From assembly GCA_000018565.1 (NCBI GenBank), contig CP000875.1, positions 1,255,199 to 1,319,198 of the forward strand: DNA of 64,000 nt, given 5' to 3'. Below the pieces are notes generated by a model, which worked only from the letters and a program-made list of their open reading frames with translations, searched no databases and had not been told where the DNA came from. This DNA is from Herpetosiphon aurantiacus DSM 785. GTDB lineage: Bacteria > Chloroflexota > Chloroflexia > Chloroflexales > Herpetosiphonaceae. Shown here piece after piece: positions 60,742-64,000 of the stretch (position 1 is the stretch's first letter; every line of letters starts with the position of its first letter). A program made the translations under genes and the position numbers.

Positions 60742-60900
60742 TCACACTATTGGTCGCCATCCATCCTTCGTCCAACTCAGCTCGCCAGCAAAACCATAGC
60801 CTAAATCTACATTACGCAATGAGCCACAAATGTGGGCTATTGGCGCGTAATGTGTGCTTGACTGGCGTTTTGGTTGTGGATTAGTGAGTAGCCGTCGCAT
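60742..60900 (-). CDS. Small basic protein upstream of the Ro60 locus
   Basis: 52 codons from the ATG at 60900, with AAAGGGA nine bases upstream, a convincing ribosome site; the frame is open nine codons further. MRRLLTNPQPKRQSSTHYAP is basic, followed by HICGSLRNVDLGYGFAGELSW. No family recognised. It is co-directional with the gene at 60667, with a 74-bp gap. Confidence 0.45.
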   Translation of the reverse strand: MRRLLTNPQPKRQSSTHYAPIAHICGSLRNVDLGYGFAGELSWTKDGWRPIV

Positions 60901-61074
60901 GGTGCTCGTCCCTTTCCTAATTTGCAATCGAACTCTGATTTGGTGATGGGCTAACTATAAGCGCTGTTAATCAGGCTTGCATCAGTCGTCGGGCGGAAAT
61001 TTCTAAGCCATTAGGCTGAGGAAAGAACATATCTCTGCATTCTGACTTTTGACTTTTGATTTCTGGCAAAACGG

Positions 61075-61103
61075 TTGCAACTCCCCCGCTTTTAAGCCAT
61101 AAT
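61075..61103 (+). promoter_or_regulatory. Candidate promoter of glycogen phosphorylase
   Basis: TTGCAA (61075-61080), 17-base spacer, CATAAT (61098-61103), about 100 bp before the ATG at 61206. In the 305-bp gap from 60901 to 61205 nothing else is recognisable. Confidence 0.5.
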
Positions 61104-61205
61104 AGGCACTAACGTTCAGGCTCAAAACAAACAACGCGATGTTGCGACAGGCTTTTTCTGGCTGGCGGCATCGTTTTTTAATTAATCGTAGTACAAGGAG
61201 TTGCA

Positions 61206-63344
61206 ATGAACGTTGCTGAATTACCACCGCTGTTTGCCCCCCTACCCCAACGGATCAACCGACTCTATGAGTTGGCTTATAACCTTTGGTGGAGCTGGCA
61301 ACCAGAAGCCCAAGCGCTTTACCAAACGATTGATGCAACGTTGTGGGAGCGCACAGGCCATAATCCGGTGAAATTTTTGCGTGAAGTTAGCTTGGCTAGC
61401 CTCGAACAAAAAGCCCTTGATAGCAATTATTTGGCCCAGTATGATCGGGTAACGATCAAATTTGATCATTATATGCGTGATGATCAAACGTGGTTTGCCC
61501 GCACCCATCCTGAGCTTAAAGATCAAACGATTGCCTATTTTTCGGCTGAATTTGGCATTCACGAGTCGTTGCCAATTTACTCTGGTGGCTTGGGCATTTT
61601 GTCGGGCGACCATTGTAAAGAAGCCAGCGATATTGGTTTGCCATTCGTTGGGGTTGGCTTTTTATATCCTCAAGGTTATTTTCGCCAATTTATCAATAGC
61701 GAAGGCACCCAAGAAGCGCTCTACGAACGCTTGAATTTTGCTGAGTTGCCAGCCTTGGCTGTGCGCAATAGCGATGGCAGCGAATTACGCGTGAGCGTCG
61801 ATTTGCCCGGGCGCATGGTGTTTGTCAAAGTTTGGCGCTTCCAGGTTGGCCGCATCACGCTGCTGCTGATGGATACCGATGTTGACGAAAATCGCCCTGA
61901 AGATCGCGAATTGTCGGCTCGTTTGTATGGCGGCGATCAATGGCTGCGGGTCGCTCAAGAAATCATCTTGGGGATTGCTGGCGTGCGAGTGTTACGCGCT
62001 CTCAATATCAATCCAACAGTTTGGCACATGAATGAAGGTCACTCAGCATTCTTGGGCTTGGAATTGTTGCGCGAACGAGTTCAACGTGGCGAAAACCTTG
62101 AACATGCCGTCAGCGAAGTGCGCAAACGCTCAGTCTTTACCACCCATACGCCAGTGCCTGCTGGCAACGATGCCTTCCCACTCGATCTGATCGATCAATT
62201 CTTCCACAACTACTGGCCACAATTGGGCATTGATCGCGACACCTTTATGAATATTGCGTTGCAGCAACAAAGCTGGGGGCCAACCTTCAGCATGACCGTG
62301 CTCGCATTGCGCTTATCGGAATATCATAACGGCGTGAGCGAATTGCACGGCGCTGTGGCTCGTCAAATGTGGCAATTCCTGTATCCAGGCAAATCAGTTG
62401 ACGAAGTGCCAATTGGCCATGTGACCAACGGCGTGCACTCGGATACGTGGTTGGCTCCAGCCATGGCCAATATGTACGACTCGGTGCTTGGCGCTGGTTG
62501 GCGCGAACGGATGGACGACCCTGCAACATGGGATCGCATCACGACGATGCCCGATGAAGTGCTTTGGGGCGTACACTCAGGCCAAAAGCACGATTTGGCT
62601 CGCTTTATTCGCGAACGCGCTTGGCAGCGCCAACGTCGTTTAGGCTACCATCGCGACGATGCAATTAGCGGCGATGTTAACCCCAACGCGTTGTTGATTG
62701 GCTTCGCACGCCGATTTGCCACCTACAAACGGGCGACCTTGATTTTCCGCGATTTGGATCGGATCAAGCGGATTTTGAACAACGCTGAGCGTCCCGTTCA
62801 AATCATTTTCGCTGGTAAATCGCACCCAGCCGATGAGCCAGGCAAGAGCTTTATTCGCGCCGTTTACAATATGGCTCGCGACCCAGAGCTGCGTGGCAAG
62901 ATCTTCTTTATCGAAGAATATGATATTAACGTTGGCCGCCATTTGGTACAAAGTGTTGACGTATGGTTGAACAACCCACGCCGACCATTGGAAGCATCGG
63001 GAACCAGCGGCGAAAAAGCGGGCATGAACGGTGTGCCAAACCTAAGCGTGCTTGACGGCTGGTGGCGCGAAGCCTACAACGGCAAGAACGGTTGGGCGAT
63101 TGGGCGCGAAGCTGGCTACGACGATCTTGAACAACAAGATATTGACGATGCTGAATCGTTGTATAGCTTGTTGGAAAACGAAGTTATTCCATCGTTCTAT
63201 GATCGTGATGCCAATGGCTTGCCCCACAAATGGATTGCGACCATGAAGGAATCGATTCGCACGGTTGCCCCACAATTTAGCTTCCGTCGCATGCTCAAAG
63301 ATTACGTAGCCCAATACTACGTGCCAGGCATGCAAGCCGAATAA
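61206..63344 (+). CDS. glgP: Alpha-glucan (glycogen) phosphorylase, GT35 short type
   Basis: 712 residues. It releases glucose-1-phosphate from glycogen or maltodextrin with pyridoxal phosphate. The N-terminal DUF3417 segment (RINRLYELAYNLWWSWQPEA) marks the GlgP subgroup of about 700-850 residues. Further blocks: AYFSAEFGIHESLPIYSGGLGILSGDH, VWHMNEGHSAFLGLELLRE, FTTHTPVPAGNDAF, FARRFATYKRATL and the PLP-lysine region GTSGEKAGMNGVPNLSVLDGWW near residue 605. RBS AAGGAG. Monocistronic, with a terminator downstream. Confidence 0.95.
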   Translation: MNVAELPPLFAPLPQRINRLYELAYNLWWSWQPEAQALYQTIDATLWERTGHNPVKFLREVSLASLEQKALDSNYLAQYDRVTIKFDHYMRDDQTWFARTHPELKDQTIAYFSAEFGIHESLPIYSGGLGILSGDHCKEASDIGLPFVGVGFLYPQGYFRQFINSEGTQEALYERLNFAELPALAVRNSDGSELRVSVDLPGRMVFVKVWRFQVGRITLLLMDTDVDENRPEDRELSARLYGGDQWLRVAQEIILGIAGVRVLRALNINPTVWHMNEGHSAFLGLELLRERVQRGENLEHAVSEVRKRSVFTTHTPVPAGNDAFPLDLIDQFFHNYWPQLGIDRDTFMNIALQQQSWGPTFSMTVLALRLSEYHNGVSELHGAVARQMWQFLYPGKSVDEVPIGHVTNGVHSDTWLAPAMANMYDSVLGAGWRERMDDPATWDRITTMPDEVLWGVHSGQKHDLARFIRERAWQRQRRLGYHRDDAISGDVNPNALLIGFARRFATYKRATLIFRDLDRIKRILNNAERPVQIIFAGKSHPADEPGKSFIRAVYNMARDPELRGKIFFIEEYDINVGRHLVQSVDVWLNNPRRPLEASGTSGEKAGMNGVPNLSVLDGWWREAYNGKNGWAIGREAGYDDLEQQDIDDAESLYSLLENEVIPSFYDRDANGLPHKWIATMKESIRTVAPQFSFRRMLKDYVAQYYVPGMQAE

Positions 63345-63417
63345 GCCGCCGTTTGTAGCGTGAGCCTGTGCTACAGCAAGGCTTTTTTGGCTTTTTGACA
63401 ATGTTTGTCAGTCAAAC

Positions 63418-63467
63418 AAACGAGCAAGGTTTTGAAAAAGCGCAAAATCTTGCTCGTTTGGCATTTT
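63418..63467 (+). terminator. Terminator downstream of glycogen phosphorylase
   Basis: A 16-base near-perfect stem (63418-63433 with 63444-63459; core ACGAGCAAG/CTTGCTCGT) followed by GGCATTTTTA, 74 bp after the glgP stop. Confidence 0.82.
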
Positions 63468-63787
63468 TAGCCCTAAACTTCGTTCGCCTACCGATCTTTG
63501 TTATATGCAGGTGAAGCTCTAGGCTTTTGGCTATGGGCTATCGGAGATTGATAGGAAATACCAACCATTGTTCCGATAGCCAAACGCCATGTCTCCTTCG
63601 TGTCCTTCGTGGTTAAATTTCATCCTTCATCCCTCACTTTTCAGCCAGCTATCATTGACCCGCCTGCAACCGGTGTGCTAGGCTGAACAAGTGTTGTGAG
63701 TTGATGGAGGACATGCCTCATAAACAATCGTGCCCGTTGGCCGCAGCCCATGTGGCCTTGGGTGGTTAATACTCCCACTAGCTCCAA

Positions 63788-63967
63788 CTAGTCAATCTGC
63801 TGCAAACACCGCTCGATACTGACATAAGCAAAATTACCATGGCTAGTAACGGTGGCTTTGTGCCCAATCAAGACCAATTGGCAAGAAATGTTGTCTACGG
63901 TGCCGCTTAAGTGGGTGGTGTTCTTCATGTGCAGCTGTTCAGTTGCCGTGGTTAACTGATATTGCAT
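63788..63967 (-). CDS. Possible small protein of 59 residues
   Basis: An open frame from ATG at 63967 to TAG at 63788 encodes MQYQLTTATEQLHMKNTTHL followed by SGTVDNISCQLVLIGHKATV and FAYVSIERCLQQID. Composition is protein-like, with amphipathic strands, but there is no ribosome binding site and I know no relative. A small hairpin (ACTAG/CTAGT, 63777-63792) overlaps its stop. The rest of 63345-64000 shows a terminator, a CTTCGTG-type repeat near 63594 and the GC-rich segment 63660-63770, which has local hairpins but no RNA family I can name. Confidence 0.35.
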   Translation of the reverse strand: MQYQLTTATEQLHMKNTTHLSGTVDNISCQLVLIGHKATVTSHGNFAYVSIERCLQQID

Positions 63968-64000
63968 GGGGTACTAAATTCATGAAATTGAGCAAGGATA

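Noticed and set aside
63660-63770. SRP, 6S or RNase P RNA
   Set aside because: None of the invariant motifs (for SRP RNA, the GGAA tetraloop domain; for RNase P, GAGGAAAGTCC) can be found.
1-64000. CRISPR array or prophage
   Set aside because: No regularly spaced repeats with unique spacers, and no phage structural or integrase genes were seen.

Overview
The window looks like a chromosomal segment of a filamentous gliding Chloroflexota, most likely Herpetosiphon or a close relative. This is inferred from the gene families (expansin-like and lamin-tail secreted proteins with Thr/Pro linkers, STAND/TPR regulators, a degenerate GTPase-roadblock fusion, a Ro60/TROVE protein, tandem methionine aminopeptidases) and from the roughly 50% GC, Gln/Leu-rich coding style; no 16S or other decisive marker is present. 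Most of the DNA is ordinary chromosome in short operons. One insertion sequence and a few dispersed palindromic repeats are the only clear mobile or repetitive components.

Layout. 1-7.4 kb: the 3' end of a secreted lamin-tail protein, a stand-alone response regulator, a CHASE4-HAMP-STAS membrane sensor, an ArsR-type regulator, polyphosphate kinase 2 and homoserine dehydrogenase. 7.4-12.1 kb: a leftward block with a small conserved protein, sensor kinase, NarL-type regulator and two-gene ABC transporter. 12.3-17.7 kb: radical SAM protein, GGDEF-EAL protein, small membrane proteins, PspC protein, tRNA-Cys with a clear promoter, and a secreted CHAP amidase. 17.9-27.2 kb: a split STAND ATPase/TPR pair, a dipeptide epimerase, a four-gene operon of solute-binding and von Willebrand A proteins, and a HAD phosphatase. 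27.4-33.4 kb: GT4 glycosyltransferase, methyltransferase, GT39-like membrane glycosyltransferase and SelB. 33.5-42.4 kb: a DUF2342 metalloprotease-like protein, a TPR protein, a dead restriction-modification locus split by an 892-bp IS, and an overlapping operon (two nucleoside-phosphorylase-like paralogues, two methionine aminopeptidases, LspA). 42.7-53.1 kb: a TPR-GGDEF protein, the GTPase/roadblock fusion, a secreted nuclease, an MFS transporter, an expansin, glutamine synthetase and a multi-PAS hybrid-style sensor kinase. 53.2-57.4 kb: PhaR-like regulator, patatin phospholipase and an NB-ARC/TPR protein. 57.5-60.9 kb: the Ro60 locus. 61.2-63.3 kb: glycogen phosphorylase.

The most interesting region is 57.5-60.9 kb. 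A Ro60 (TROVE+VWA) gene is preceded, on the same strand, by about 1 kb of non-coding DNA holding at least three related structured RNA units. All three share a 22-nt strand (GAGGTG, then nTnGTnGG, then TACTT) and a partner strand ending TTCCTC. Two units (59270-59378 and 59530-59664) are inserted in the anticodon arm of otherwise well-formed tRNA-like folds. The third (59962-60022) is a free-standing stem in which the two strands occur in the opposite order, so the tRNA-embedded copies are circular permutations of it. These are best read as Y RNAs, the known partners of bacterial Ro60, in an unusual tRNA-nested arrangement.

Other points worth attention are a shared C-terminal motif ([FW]LP[WY] followed by three residues) ending three unrelated secreted proteins, the inactivated restriction-modification pair, and the two phosphorylase paralogues with complementary conservation of active-site segments.
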